NCBI RefSeq assembly: GCF_000283655.1
Contig: NC_016623.1
Location: 578,501 to 642,500, forward strand
DNA: 64,000 bases
Reading direction: 5' to 3'
Source: Azospirillum lipoferum 4B
GTDB lineage: Bacteria > Pseudomonadota > Alphaproteobacteria > Azospirillales > Azospirillaceae
Part shown: positions 44,940-54,088 of the stretch, piece after piece
Position numbering within the stretch: the stretch's first letter is position 1
How the letters are laid out: each line of letters opens with the position of its first letter
Program-made: the position numbers and the translations under genes
The notes under the pieces: generated by a model
Told to the model about the DNA's origin: nothing
What the model saw: only the letters and a program-made list of their open reading frames with translations
Database searches by the model: none

Positions 44940-47063
44940 TCAGCATCCGATCGGCTGTCCGTCCGCCGCCCGTTGCAGAAGCAAAGCGGATGGGCGCCAT
45001 TGCGGTCCGCCGATGTCGCGGTGGTAACGTTGCACGGATGCTGCGATTTTGCCCAGCCCCTCGCGGTCGGCCCAGAACAGCAGGCCGCCGCGCCAGGATG
45101 GAAAGCCGTAGCCGTGCAGCCAGATTGCGTCGATGTCGACCGGCCGCGCGGCGATGCCCTCCTCCAGAATCTTGGCGGCCTCATTGACCATGACGTAGAG
45201 GCAACGTTCGCGAACCTCCTCGTCGCTGACGGCGCGCGGGGCGATGCCGCGATTTCGGCGGTCCTCCTCGATCACCGCCGCCACCTCCGGATCGGGGATG
45301 GGGGTGCGGCTGCCGGGTTCGTAGCGGTAGACGCCGGCCGAGGTCTTCTGGCCGTAGCGGCCGCGTTCCGCCAGCACGTCCAGCCAGTTGGGCGCCTGCG
45401 CCTCCGGATCGCCGGCCTTGCGGCGCTCCTCGCGGATGCGCCAGCCGACATCGATGCCGGCAAGGTCGGTCATCGAAAAATGGCCGAGCGGGAAGCCGAA
45501 CTCCGTCAGCACGCGGTCGACCTGCTCGGGGCTGGCGCCTTCCTCGACCAGCGCCATCGACTCACGCCCGCGCTGGTGCAGGATGCGGTTGCCGACGAAG
45601 CCGTAACAGACGCCGACCGCCACGCCCACCTTGCCGATCCGCCGCGCCAGACCCATCACGGTTGCCAGGACGGTATCGGAGGTCCGGGCACCGCGTACCA
45701 CCTCCAGCAGGCGCATGACGTTGGCCGGGCTGAAGAAATGCATGCCCAGCACGTCCTGCGGCCGGCCGGTCGCCGCGGCGATGGCATCGACATCCAGCGT
45801 AGAGGTGTTGGTGGCGAGGATCGCGCCCGGCTTGCAGGTGTCGTCCAGCGTCCGGAAGATGGTCCGCTTGACCTCCATGCTCTCGAACGCCGCCTCCACC
45901 ACCAGATCGGCGTCGGCGAGGTCGCCGTAGGACAGGGTGGGGCGGATCAGGGCCATCCGCTCCTCCACCTGCGCGGCGGTCAGGCGGCCCTTGCGGGCAG
46001 TGGCTTCGTAGTTGCGGCGGATGGCGGCGGTGCCGCGGTCCAGCGCCTCCTGCGCGCTGTCGACCAGAACCACCGGGATGCCGGCATTGGCGAAGCACAT
46101 GGCGATGCCGCCGCCCATGGTGCCGGCCCCGATCACGCCGACCTTGCGGATCTCGCGCGTCGGCGTGCCGGCCGGCAGGCCGGGGACCTTCGCCACCTCG
46201 CGCTCCGCAAAGAAGGCGTGGATCAGTCCGGCGCGCTGGGGCGAGTCCATGCAGGCCAGGAACAGTTCCCGCTCCCGCGCCGTGCCCTCGGCGAAGGGCA
46301 GGGTGACGGCGGCCTCCACCGCATCGACGATCCGGTGGGGGGAGAACAGCTGCGGCTGACGCTTCGCCAGTTCCGCTCGCTTCGCCGTGAACAGGGCGGG
46401 GTCGGTCCCGGCGATGCGGTCGGTGCGGGCGCTGACCGGCTCCGGCATCCGCCCGTCCGCGAGCAGCCGGTCGGCGGTGCGCAGGCCTGCCTCAAGCGGC
46501 GAAACATCGTCCTCCACCGCATCGACAAGGCCGATTGTCAGAGCCTCCTCCCCGCCCACCGGGTCACCGGACAGAATCATGTCGAGCGCCTTGGCGGCGC
46601 CGACCAACCGCGGCAGCCGCTGGGTGCCGCCGGCGCCGGGCAGCAGGCCCAGCTTCACCTCCGGCAGGCCGAGCTTTGCCGATTTCAGCGCGACGCGGAG
46701 ATGGCAGGCCAGCGCGACCTCCAGCCCGCCGCCCAGCGCCGTGCCGTGGATGGCGGCGATCACCGGCTTGGTCGAGGCGTCGAGGCGGGCCACCACCTCC
46801 GGCAGGGTCGGCGGTGCCGACGGCTTGCCGAACTCGCGGATATCCGCCCCGGCCATGAAGGTGCGGCCGGCACAGACCAGCAGAAGTGCCTCCGCCTCCG
46901 CATCGGCAAGCCCCGCCTCCAGCGCCGCCACCAGCCCGCTGCGCACGCCATGGCCGACGGCGTTGACCGGCGGATAGTCCACGGTGATGACGCCGACGCG
47001 CCCCTGCCGGGCATACTGGACAGGATTGGACGGAATCGCTTCAGTCTGGGCCGGCGACGGCAT
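44940..47063 (-). CDS. Bifunctional enoyl-CoA hydratase / 3-hydroxyacyl-CoA dehydrogenase (FadJ/FadB type)
   Basis: A 707-residue beta-oxidation enzyme. The N-terminal crotonase domain has GRTFMAGADIREF near 66-78 and GTALGGGLEVALACH near 107-121, which builds the oxyanion hole. After about residue 300 comes the NAD-binding dehydrogenase (VGVIGAGTMGGGIAMCFANAG), then LGMHFFSPANVMRLLEVV and a C-terminal helical domain. It hydrates and then oxidises acyl-CoA intermediates in the cytoplasm. The thiolase partner gene is not in this window. The promoter region upstream carries TTCCGAA-type half-sites shared with the next two units. Confidence 0.93.
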   Translation of the reverse strand: MPSPAQTEAIPSNPVQYARQGRVGVITVDYPPVNAVGHGVRSGLVAALEAGLADAEAEALLLVCAGRTFMAGADIREFGKPSAPPTLPEVVARLDASTKPVIAAIHGTALGGGLEVALACHLRVALKSAKLGLPEVKLGLLPGAGGTQRLPRLVGAAKALDMILSGDPVGGEEALTIGLVDAVEDDVSPLEAGLRTADRLLADGRMPEPVSARTDRIAGTDPALFTAKRAELAKRQPQLFSPHRIVDAVEAAVTLPFAEGTARERELFLACMDSPQRAGLIHAFFAEREVAKVPGLPAGTPTREIRKVGVIGAGTMGGGIAMCFANAGIPVVLVDSAQEALDRGTAAIRRNYEATARKGRLTAAQVEERMALIRPTLSYGDLADADLVVEAAFESMEVKRTIFRTLDDTCKPGAILATNTSTLDVDAIAAATGRPQDVLGMHFFSPANVMRLLEVVRGARTSDTVLATVMGLARRIGKVGVAVGVCYGFVGNRILHQRGRESMALVEEGASPEQVDRVLTEFGFPLGHFSMTDLAGIDVGWRIREERRKAGDPEAQAPNWLDVLAERGRYGQKTSAGVYRYEPGSRTPIPDPEVAAVIEEDRRNRGIAPRAVSDEEVRERCLYVMVNEAAKILEEGIAARPVDIDAIWLHGYGFPSWRGGLLFWADREGLGKIAASVQRYHRDIGGPQWRPSALLLQRAADGQPIGC

Positions 47064-47179
47064 CGGCGCTCTCCGAAAAGCCTTGAATCAGGGCACGTCG
47101 GCCCGCGGACGGTCAGTCTAGCAGACGACCGGCCGGAATCAAGTTTTCGGAATATGATTTTGCTATACGGAATTTAAGA

Positions 47180-47668
47180 TCATTGCGGGGCCGAGATCCG
47201 CATGACGAAGCCTGTCGGCTTGTCGGTTGCACCGAAGGGGCCGGCGACCTTGTTGGCGACCGGGGGCAGGCTTTTCAGATAGACGGCGATGGCGCGGGCG
47301 TCCTCGTCGCTGAGCGCGGCGAAGGACATCCAGGGCATGACCGGCGCCAGCATGCGCCCGTCCGGACGCTTGCCGGTGCGGATGGCGGTGACGATCTGCT
47401 CCTCCGTCCAGTTGCCGAGCCCGGTCTCCTTGTCGGGGGTCAGGTTGGAGCCGTGGAAGACGCCGAGGCCGGGAATCTCAAGGCCGACCTCCGACCCGCT
47501 GAGCGCGCGGGCGAGGTCCGGCTTGCCCAGCAGATGGCCCGGCGTGTGGCAATCGCCGCAGCTGATGACGGTGACGAGATACTTGCCGCGGGCGACGGCG
47601 TCGTCGGCCAGGGCAGGACCGGCGAGGGTCGCGGACAGAAGCAGGGCGGACAGGGTGTGGCGGATCAT
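47180..47668 (-). CDS. Periplasmic c-type cytochrome
   Basis: The protein is 162 residues from the ATG at 47668 (GGAG 9 bases upstream). A signal peptide ends near ALA at residue 21. The haem motif CGDCH lies at 37-41 and the probable axial Met is in the PVMPWMSF block. The C-terminal LSDEDARAIAVYLKSLPP is typical of short cytochromes that partner dehydrogenases. It follows the E1 beta gene on the same strand with a 48-base gap, so it may be co-transcribed. The electron donor is unknown. Confidence 0.85.
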   Translation of the reverse strand: MIRHTLSALLLSATLAGPALADDAVARGKYLVTVISCGDCHTPGHLLGKPDLARALSGSEVGLEIPGLGVFHGSNLTPDKETGLGNWTEEQIVTAIRTGKRPDGRMLAPVMPWMSFAALSDEDARAIAVYLKSLPPVANKVAGPFGATDKPTGFVMRISAPQ

Positions 47669-47716
47669 AGGGGTGTGCTCCGGGGAAAAAGACATGGCGG
47701 GGTATCGGGCGCTGCG

Positions 47717-48676
47717 TCAGCCGCCCATCTGCGAGCGGACGGCCGCGACGATGGCGTCGGCCTGCGGGACGAAGGCCTGTTCCAGCGGGAAGCTGGCCGG
47801 GGCCGGGGCGTCGGGGCCGGTCAGGCGCAGAACCGGGGCACGCAGGCTGGCGAAGGCCTTTTCCGCCACCAGGGCGGCGATCTCCGCGCCGACGCCGCAC
47901 AGGCGGCTCGCCTCATGCACCACCACCAGACGTCCGGTCTTGGCGACGGAGCGCAGGATGGCATCCTCGTCCAGCGGCTTCAGGCTGCGCAGGTCGATCA
48001 CCTCGGCGTCGATGCCGGTGGCCGCCAGTGTGTCGGCGGCGGCCATGCAGGTGCCGACCGTCTTGGCATAGGACACCAGGGTCACGTCGCGGCCCTCGCG
48101 CCGCACCGCCGCCTTGCCCAGCGGGATGGCGTTGGCATCCTCCGGCACGTCGCCGGCGCTGTAGCCGAGCGCGATGTCGGCGAAGACCAGCACCGGGTTG
48201 TCGTCGCGGATCGCCGATTTCATCAGCCCCTTGAAGTCGGCGGGGGTGGAGGGCATGACGATCTTCAGGCCGGGGCTGTGGACGAACCAGCTCTCCACAT
48301 TGTGGTTGTGCTGGGCGCCGACGCCCCAGCCGGCGCCGGTCATCGCCAGCACCACCATCGGGAAGCTGAACTGCCCGCCGGAGATGTAGCGCAGCTTGCC
48401 GGCGCTGTTGACGATCTCGTCCATGGCATAGCAGAGGAAGGGGGCGAACAGCAGGTCCACCACCGGGCGCAGGCCGGTGGCGGCGGCCCCGGCGGCGGTG
48501 CCGGCGATGATGCCCTCCGCCAGCGGGGTGTTGCGGACGCGGGCGGCGCCGAACCGCTCCAGCAGGTCGCGGCGCTTGGTGGCGACGCCTTCGCCGAAGA
48601 TCATCACGGTGGGGTCGCGCTGCATCTCCTCGGCCAGGGCGGCGGAGATCGCGTCGTTGACGGTCATGGTGGTCAT
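47717..48676 (-). CDS. TPP-dependent 2-oxoacid/acetoin dehydrogenase E1, beta subunit
   Basis: A 319-residue transketolase-type beta subunit. Landmarks are LAEGIIAGTAAGAAATGLRPVVDLLFAPFL, the central GVGAQHNHNVESWFVHSPGLKIVMPSTPADFKGL and the C-terminal transketolase_C domain (VEVIDLRSLKPLDED-type pattern). It would pair with the alpha subunit encoded 17 bases upstream. Acetoin, pyruvate and branched-chain oxoacid dehydrogenases share this fold, so the substrate is open. No E2 or E3 gene is adjacent. Confidence 0.9.
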   Translation of the reverse strand: MTTMTVNDAISAALAEEMQRDPTVMIFGEGVATKRRDLLERFGAARVRNTPLAEGIIAGTAAGAAATGLRPVVDLLFAPFLCYAMDEIVNSAGKLRYISGGQFSFPMVVLAMTGAGWGVGAQHNHNVESWFVHSPGLKIVMPSTPADFKGLMKSAIRDDNPVLVFADIALGYSAGDVPEDANAIPLGKAAVRREGRDVTLVSYAKTVGTCMAAADTLAATGIDAEVIDLRSLKPLDEDAILRSVAKTGRLVVVHEASRLCGVGAEIAALVAEKAFASLRAPVLRLTGPDAPAPASFPLEQAFVPQADAIVAAVRSQMGG

Positions 48677-48693
48677 GATGGCGATCCTTCCGC

Positions 48694-49650
48694 TCAGGCG
48701 TAGACGTCGGTGGTCAGGGCATCGGGGCCCGGATAGGGGCTGGCATCGGCGAAGGCGGTCGCGGCCTCCATCGTCGCGCGGACGCGGGACTCCATGGCGG
48801 CGACGCCGTCGGCGCCGAGGCGGCCTTCACGTTCCAGCCTCGTGCGCAGGCGCAGGATCGGGTCGCGCTCCCGCCACTGGGCCAGTTCGGTGCGGTCGAC
48901 ATAGGCCTGGTCGTCGGGCTCGAAATGGCCGCGCAGGCGGTAGGTCATCGCCTCCAGCAGGAAGGGCTTGCCGGTGCGGCGGATGCTGTCGATGGCGGTG
49001 CAGGCGGCATCGAACACCGCCAGCGGGTCGTTGCCGTCGACCACGGCGCTTTGCACCCCCAGGGCCGCCGCCTGACCGGCGATGCCGTCGGCCAGCATGG
49101 TTTCCTTGCGGTGGACGAAGGCCTGCCACTGGTTGTTCTCGCAGACATAGAGGATCGGCAGCGTCCATACCGCGGCGAGGTTCAGCGATTCCTGGAAACG
49201 CCCTTCGGTGGCGGCGCCGTCGCCGAAGAAGCAGGCGACGATGCCCGGCTGGTCCAGCATCCTGCGCGACAGCCCGACCCCGGTCGCCAGGGCCAGTTCG
49301 CCACCGACGATGGTGGAGGTCAGCACGACGCCCAGATCCTTGGCGGAGATGTGCAGCGACCCGCTCTTGCCGCCGCAATAGCCGTCGCGCTTGCCCATCA
49401 CCTCCGCCAGCATGCGGCCGGGATCGGCGCCGCGGGCCAGCAGATGGCCGGCGCTGCGGTGGTTGGTGAGGATCAGGTCGTCGGCGGTCAGCGCCGACAC
49501 GACGCCGACGGCCGGCGCCTCCTGCCCCACCGAGGTGCAGGTTCCGGCGGCGCGGCCGCGGCCATGCAGGTCGATCAGCGTCTCTTCATAGGCCCGGATC
49601 AGCATCATGCGTTCCAGGGCCTGGACGGGGTCCAGTGGATGAATGCTCAT
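48694..49650 (-). CDS. TPP-dependent 2-oxoacid/acetoin dehydrogenase E1, alpha subunit
   Basis: The protein is 318 residues from the ATG at 49650 (GGGAGACCACC site). A longer open frame exists upstream but has no supporting site. The thiamine diphosphate motif GDGAATEGRFQESLNLAAVWTLPILYVCENN lies at about 144-174, with ASVGQEA-like and GGKSGSLHI stretches typical of E1 alpha subunits. It works with the beta subunit as a heterotetramer that decarboxylates a 2-oxoacid or cleaves acetoin. It is first in its operon, behind a 238-base AT-rich promoter region with two dyads. Confidence 0.9.
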   Translation of the reverse strand: MSIHPLDPVQALERMMLIRAYEETLIDLHGRGRAAGTCTSVGQEAPAVGVVSALTADDLILTNHRSAGHLLARGADPGRMLAEVMGKRDGYCGGKSGSLHISAKDLGVVLTSTIVGGELALATGVGLSRRMLDQPGIVACFFGDGAATEGRFQESLNLAAVWTLPILYVCENNQWQAFVHRKETMLADGIAGQAAALGVQSAVVDGNDPLAVFDAACTAIDSIRRTGKPFLLEAMTYRLRGHFEPDDQAYVDRTELAQWRERDPILRLRTRLEREGRLGADGVAAMESRVRATMEAATAFADASPYPGPDALTTDVYA

Positions 49651-49754
49651 GGTGGTCTCCCTGAATTCGGGGGACCGTTCGGATGCGGGGATTCTTCGTT
49701 GCGGCGCCTGATGCCTCTCTTCAGCGAAGTGGCGGGGCCTGCCGCGATGTTGCA

Positions 49755-49777
49755 TTCCGAACGGTCTGTGTTCGGAA
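49755..49777. promoter_or_regulatory. 8-bp inverted repeat upstream of the E1 genes
   Basis: TTCCGAAC at 49755-49762 and GTTCGGAA at 49770-49777 form a perfect dyad with a 7-base spacer, 105 bases upstream of the E1 alpha start. The TTCCGAA heptamer recurs in the promoter regions of the fadJ-like gene and the ABC transporter operon. Confidence 0.55.
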
Positions 49778-49802
49778 ACGACCATAGGCACGCTAATCGA
49801 AC

Positions 49803-49830
49803 TTCCGGTACTAACTGTTTCTTACCGGAA
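49803..49830. promoter_or_regulatory. Second 8-bp inverted repeat upstream of the E1 genes
   Basis: TTCCGGTA at 49803-49810 and TACCGGAA at 49823-49830 are perfect reverse complements around a 12-base spacer. Each arm shares TTCCG with the first dyad. Confidence 0.45.
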
Positions 49831-49888
49831 TGCTAAAAGTTCATTAAGTGTCGCGGCCGATATAATTATCTGAATCATATCGATTTTT

Positions 49889-50647
49889 TCAGCGACGCGA
49901 CCAGCGTGTCATCCATCCGGCCAGCCGGTCGAACCCGGCGTCGATCACCACCGCAAGTGCGGCAACGATCAAAGCGCCCTGGATGACGTAGGCTTGGTTG
50001 GATCCGTTCAGCCCGACGATGATGGGTAGGCCGAGGGTTTTCGCCCCGACGGTGGAGGCGATGGCGGCGGTGCCGACATTGATGATGACGGCGGTCCGCA
50101 CGCCGGCCAGGATCACCGGGGCGGCCAACGGCAGCTCCACCTTGAACAGCACCTCCGCCGGTCCCATGCCGAGGCCGCGGGCGGAGTCCAGCACCGCAGG
50201 CGAGACGCCGTCCAGCCCGGCCACCGTGTTCTCCACCACCGGCAGCAGGGCGTAGAGCGTCAGCGCGATCAGCGCCGGCTCGGGACCGAAGCCCATCACC
50301 GGAACCGCCAGCGCCAGCACCGCCACCGGCGGGAAGGTCTGGCCCATGGTGGCGACGGTCTCCAGCAGGCCGCGGAACTCCCGCCCCCAGGGGCGCGTGA
50401 CGGCGATGCCGGCCCCGCCGCCCAGCAGGATGGCGGCGAGGCTGGAGAGGCCGACCAGCACCATATGGTCCAGCGTCAGGCGGACGAAGCTCTCCGCCTC
50501 GTAGAGCGGGCGGTCGAGGCCGGGATAGAGCGTGGCGAACAGCGGCTTCAGCGACGGCATGCCCAGCACCAGCGCCACCAGCGCCACCAGCCCCAGCATC
50601 AGCCGGTCGGTCAGGAACTCCCGCGGGGCCATGCCGGCGACGGTCAT
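49889..50647 (-). CDS. ABC transporter permease, osmoprotectant type (second permease)
   Basis: A 252-residue inner-membrane permease with about five to six hydrophobic segments. The EAA-type loop reads [37 protein letters not shown] at about 148-185. It belongs to the YehW/OpuCB-like group of glycine betaine/choline/osmoprotectant importers. Its ATG overlaps the stop of the ATPase gene. It is the last gene of the operon. Confidence 0.88.
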   Translation of the reverse strand: MTVAGMAPREFLTDRLMLGLVALVALVLGMPSLKPLFATLYPGLDRPLYEAESFVRLTLDHMVLVGLSSLAAILLGGGAGIAVTRPWGREFRGLLETVATMGQTFPPVAVLALAVPVMGFGPEPALIALTLYALLPVVENTVAGLDGVSPAVLDSARGLGMGPAEVLFKVELPLAAPVILAGVRTAVIINVGTAAIASTVGAKTLGLPIIVGLNGSNQAYVIQGALIVAALAVVIDAGFDRLAGWMTRWSRR

Positions 50648-51588
50648 GCCGCCCGGTCCGGCGCTGGACGGACGAGATCGGACAGGTGCAGCACCCCGGC
50701 GGGCTGGCCGTCACCATCCACCACCGGCAGCCGCTCGGCGCCGCGGGAAACCATTTCCGACAGGGCGCGGTGAAGCGGCGTTTCGGACGGCAGCGGCTCG
50801 CCGCCCACGCGTTCCTGCGGGCGGGCACGGTCGCCTGCCGTCTCCACCGCCAGCCGCTTCAGCCCCCATTCCTCCCGCCCCACGAGGTCGCGCACCAGCG
50901 GGCTGGCCGGGCGGGTCAGGATTTCCAGCGGGGTGGCGCATTGGATCAGGCGGCCATGGTCCATAACCGCGATGCTGTCGCCCAGCCGCAAGGCCTCGTC
51001 CATGTCGTGGGTGACGAAGACCACGGTCGTGCCGGTGCGGCGGTGGATGGTCGCCAGTTCCGTCTGCAGGCTGGCGCGGGTGATGGGATCCAGCGCGCTG
51101 AACGGCTCATCCATCAGCAGGATGCGCGGCTCCGCCGCCAGCGCGCGGGCGACGCCGACGCGCTGCTGCTGCCCGCCGGACAGCTGGTGCGGATAGGCGG
51201 AGCGGTAGCGGCGCGGGTCGAGGTTCAGCAGCTCCAGCAGCTCCGTCACCCGGTCGCGGATGCGCGGCTTCGGCCAGCCCAGCAAGGCCGGCACGGTGGC
51301 GATGTTGCGCTCCACCGTCCAATGCGGGAACAGGCCGACCGACTGGATGACATAGCCCATGCGCCGGCGCAGTTCCTCCGGCTTCAGGGAGGCGATGTCC
51401 TCGCCGTCGATGCGGATGGCGCCCTCGTCCGCCGGGATCAGCCGGTTGATCATGCGCAGCACCGTCGATTTGCCGGAGCCGGACGGGCCGATCAGCACGC
51501 GGAACTCGCCCTCCGCCACGCTGAAGGACACGGTGTCGACCGCCGTCCAGGAGCCGAAGCGCTTGCTCACGCGCTCGAAATCGATCAT
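50644..51588 (-). CDS. ABC transporter ATP-binding protein, osmoprotectant type
   Basis: A 314-residue ATPase with Walker [10 protein letters not shown] at about 34-42, signature LSGGQQQR at about 137-144, Walker [13 protein letters not shown] and switch His in FVTHDMDEA. The C-terminal extension has one or two CBS-like segments ([21 protein letters not shown]), which in OpuA-type transporters sense ionic strength. The start at 51588 overlaps the permease stop (ATGA) and is the conventional ABC ATPase start. It lies between the two permeases. Confidence 0.92.
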   Translation of the reverse strand: MIDFERVSKRFGSWTAVDTVSFSVAEGEFRVLIGPSGSGKSTVLRMINRLIPADEGAIRIDGEDIASLKPEELRRRMGYVIQSVGLFPHWTVERNIATVPALLGWPKPRIRDRVTELLELLNLDPRRYRSAYPHQLSGGQQQRVGVARALAAEPRILLMDEPFSALDPITRASLQTELATIHRRTGTTVVFVTHDMDEALRLGDSIAVMDHGRLIQCATPLEILTRPASPLVRDLVGREEWGLKRLAVETAGDRARPQERVGGEPLPSETPLHRALSEMVSRGAERLPVVDGDGQPAGVLHLSDLVRPAPDRAA

Positions 51589-52769
51589 GGCGCACTCCTT
51601 CCCGGCGAAAGGCCGATGTGGCTGGTGGCGGCGGCGATGCCGATGGACAGCAGGGCGTCGGCCGCCACCGCCAGCAGGATGACGGGAACGGCCCCCAGCA
51701 GCACGAGGTCCAGCGCGTTGGCGAAAAGCCCCTGGAACATGATGGCGCCCAAGCCCCCGGCACCGATCAGCGCCGCCACCGCCGCCAGCCCGACTGCCTG
51801 GACCACGGTGATGCGCAGCCCCGACAGGAAGACCGGCAAGGCCAGCGGCAGGTCGACGCGCAGGAAGATCTGGCGCGGCGTCAGACCCATGCCGCGCGCT
51901 GCCTCCCGCACCGGGGCGGGCACGCCGTCCAGCCCGACCGCGGTGTTGCGGACGATGGGCAGCAGCGAATAGAGCGTCAGCGCGATCACCGCCGGCAGCG
52001 GCCCGACCCCGCTGATCCCCCAACCCGGCAACAGGGCGCCGAGTGCGGCCAGCGGCGCCATCAGCAGCCCGAACAGGGCGATGGACGGCACCGTCTGCAC
52101 GATGTTCAGCACCGGGAACACCGCGCGCCCGACCGCCTCGACACGGTGCGCCGCCACGCCGAGCGGAATGCCGACCAGCAGCGTCGGCACCAGCGCCGCC
52201 GCGACCAGAGTGGCGTGGCGCAGCACGGCGTCGGCGAACACGTCGCGCCGGTTGGCGTATTCCTTGAGGATCGACAGCGCATCGAGATGGCCGGTCGCCA
52301 GTTGCAGCGCCACCAGCCCGGCAACCGCGCCGCCCACCGCCAGCCGGCCGACCGCCCCCAGCCCCATCCGCCGCGCGGCATCGACCGCGGCCAGCAGCCC
52401 CGCCGCCGCCATCACCCAGAAACCGGACGCGAAGGAGGTGCGCGCCGCCGCCGACGCTCCCTGCGCCAGCACCGCCGCGTGGTGCCCGGCCAGCCAGACC
52501 AGCCCGGCCGCGAACAGCCCCCCCGCCGCCACCGTCAGGCCGAGCCCGAAGCGCGTCGGCCGCAGGAACGGCGTCGCCAGCAGGACCAACCCCGGCAGCA
52601 GGACGGCGAGGCCGCCCAGACCCTGCACCGCCGCCCACAGCGGCACCGGCCGGCCGGACAACAGCCGGTTGGGCGCGAAGCCCAGGAACGGCAGCGCGAC
52701 GGCGGCGACGGCGGCGGCCAACGCCATCAGCAGGGCGACGCGGTTGTGCAGGGGAAGGCGGACGGTCAC
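51585..52769 (-). CDS. ABC transporter permease, osmoprotectant type, with extended N-terminus
   Basis: A 394-residue permease beginning at a GTG at 52769. The first ~190 residues hold about five extra hydrophobic segments that are absent from the shorter permease. The remainder is the transport domain with the EAA loop [37 protein letters not shown]. This layout matches YehY-type permeases. The four overlapping or closely spaced genes (binding protein, permease, ATPase, permease) form one transporter. Confidence 0.87.
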   Translation of the reverse strand: MTVRLPLHNRVALLMALAAAVAAVALPFLGFAPNRLLSGRPVPLWAAVQGLGGLAVLLPGLVLLATPFLRPTRFGLGLTVAAGGLFAAGLVWLAGHHAAVLAQGASAAARTSFASGFWVMAAAGLLAAVDAARRMGLGAVGRLAVGGAVAGLVALQLATGHLDALSILKEYANRRDVFADAVLRHATLVAAALVPTLLVGIPLGVAAHRVEAVGRAVFPVLNIVQTVPSIALFGLLMAPLAALGALLPGWGISGVGPLPAVIALTLYSLLPIVRNTAVGLDGVPAPVREAARGMGLTPRQIFLRVDLPLALPVFLSGLRITVVQAVGLAAVAALIGAGGLGAIMFQGLFANALDLVLLGAVPVILLAVAADALLSIGIAAATSHIGLSPGRSAP

Positions 52770-52778
52770 GTCACCGGC

Positions 52779-53711
52779 TTACTTCAGAAAGCCCTTGGAC
52801 TTCAGGTACTCGGTGGCGACCTGCTTCTGGTCCTGTCCGTCCACCGAGATCTTCGCGTTCAGCCCCCGCAGCGTCTCGGCGTCCAGGCTGGCGAAGACCG
52901 GGTTCAGCAGGTCGGCGATCTTCGGGTTTGCCGACAGCACCGATGCGCGGACGGTCGGCGCCGGTTCATACACCATCTGCGCGCCCTTGGTGTCGGCCAG
53001 CACGACGAGGTCCAGCGCGGCGATGGCGCCGTCGGTGCCGTAGACCATGGCGGTGTTGACGCCGGAGGTCTGCTCCGCCGCCGCACGGATGGTCGCCGCG
53101 GTGTCGCCGCCGGCCAGGATCAGCATCTGGTCGGGCTTCAGCGCGAAGCCGTAGGTCTGCTGGAAGGAGGGCAGGGCGGCCGGGCTCTCCACGAACTCGG
53201 CCGAGGCGGCGACCTTCGCCTTGCCGCCGCCGGAAACCCACTTGGCGAAATCCTCCATCGTCTTCAGCGTGTTGGCGTCGGCCACGTCGCGGCGGACGGC
53301 CAGCGCCCAGGTGTTGTTCGCGGGGGCCGGCTTCAGCCAGACGATGCTGTTCTTCTCCCGGTCCATCTGCCGGACCTTCTCATAGCCGGCGCCGGCATTC
53401 TTCCAGACCGGATCGCTGTCGACATTGAAGAAGAAGGCGCCGTTGCCGGTGTATTCGGGATAGACGTCGATCTCGCCCGACAGCAACGCGCCGCGCACGA
53501 TCTTGGTCGGGCCGAGCTGGATTTTGTTCTCCGTCGGGATGCCGTTGGCCTGCAGCATCTGGAGGATCATGGTGCCGAGCAGCCCGCTTTCCGCATCCAG
53601 CTTGGAGCCGACACGGACCGCATCCGCGGCCTGCGCCGCCCCGGCGATCAGGCCCAGCGCCAGCGCCGCCGCGCCCATCACGGCACGGCCCCTGTTGAAC
53701 AGTGTGAACAC
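52779..53711 (-). CDS. Osmoprotectant ABC transporter, substrate-binding protein
   Basis: The protein is 310 residues. The GTG at 53711 is preferred because GGGGGGAGGA lies 8 bases before it; upstream in-frame codons have no such site. A signal peptide (VMGAAALALGLIAGAAQA) is followed by the OpuAC-like fold (VRVGSKLDAESGLLGTMILQML, SGEIDVYPEYTGNG, VVLADTKGAQMVYEPAPTV). It captures a betaine- or choline-like compound in the periplasm. It is the first gene of the operon. Confidence 0.88.
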   Translation of the reverse strand: MFTLFNRGRAVMGAAALALGLIAGAAQAADAVRVGSKLDAESGLLGTMILQMLQANGIPTENKIQLGPTKIVRGALLSGEIDVYPEYTGNGAFFFNVDSDPVWKNAGAGYEKVRQMDREKNSIVWLKPAPANNTWALAVRRDVADANTLKTMEDFAKWVSGGGKAKVAASAEFVESPAALPSFQQTYGFALKPDQMLILAGGDTAATIRAAAEQTSGVNTAMVYGTDGAIAALDLVVLADTKGAQMVYEPAPTVRASVLSANPKIADLLNPVFASLDAETLRGLNAKISVDGQDQKQVATEYLKSKGFLK

Positions 53712-53827
53712 CCCTGATCCTCCCCCCGGATATGCTTCGGGGAAAGGATGGGCGACAGCCTCGCTCACGGCAAGACGCGCTTTCCGAATGTCCGGTCCCG
53801 GATATGAGATTCAGCCTAATCCGGTGA

Positions 53828-53853
53828 GGAACTTCCTGTCCGTCCAGCCTGTT
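53828..53853 (+). promoter_or_regulatory. Possible EcfG-type general-stress promoter
   Basis: GGAAC at 53828-53832 is followed after 17 bases by TGTT, close to the alphaproteobacterial EcfG consensus GGAAC-N16/17-CGTT. It lies 29 bases before the small gene at 53882. The -10 match is three of four. Confidence 0.4.
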
Positions 53854-53881
53854 GAGCGGGACATTGCGACAGGAGGACACG

Positions 53882-54058
53882 ATGTCCCAGGGCGACAAGG
53901 ACAAATACACCGACAAGCAGAAGCGCAAGGCCGAGCATATCGAGGACGGTTACGAGAAGCGCGGCGTCTCCCATGACGAGGCCGAGCGGCGCGCCTGGGC
54001 CACCGTCAACAAGCAGGACGGCGGGGGCAGGAAGGGCGGGTCGGGCGACAGCGCCTGA
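53882..54058 (+). CDS. Small conserved hydrophilic protein (plasmid-stabilization-annotated type)
   Basis: A 58-residue, strongly charged protein with the pattern KYTDKQKRKAEHIEDGYEKRG and DEAERRAWATVNKQ, and a glycine-rich tail. Very similar small proteins are widespread in Proteobacteria and often carry the label plasmid stabilization protein, although evidence for that role is weak. AGGAGG lies 5 bases before the ATG at 53882. A possible EcfG promoter suggests a stress role. It is a lone gene. Confidence 0.8.
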   Translation: MSQGDKDKYTDKQKRKAEHIEDGYEKRGVSHDEAERRAWATVNKQDGGGRKGGSGDSA

Positions 54059-54088
54059 ATTGCCGTCGACCCGACCCGGCGAAAGCGG

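Noticed and set aside
47717-49650. Calling the E1 pair acetoin dehydrogenase acoAB
   Set aside because: The family marks fit several 2-oxoacid dehydrogenases, and no acetoin-specific E2, E3 or AcoR gene is adjacent, so no symbol was given.
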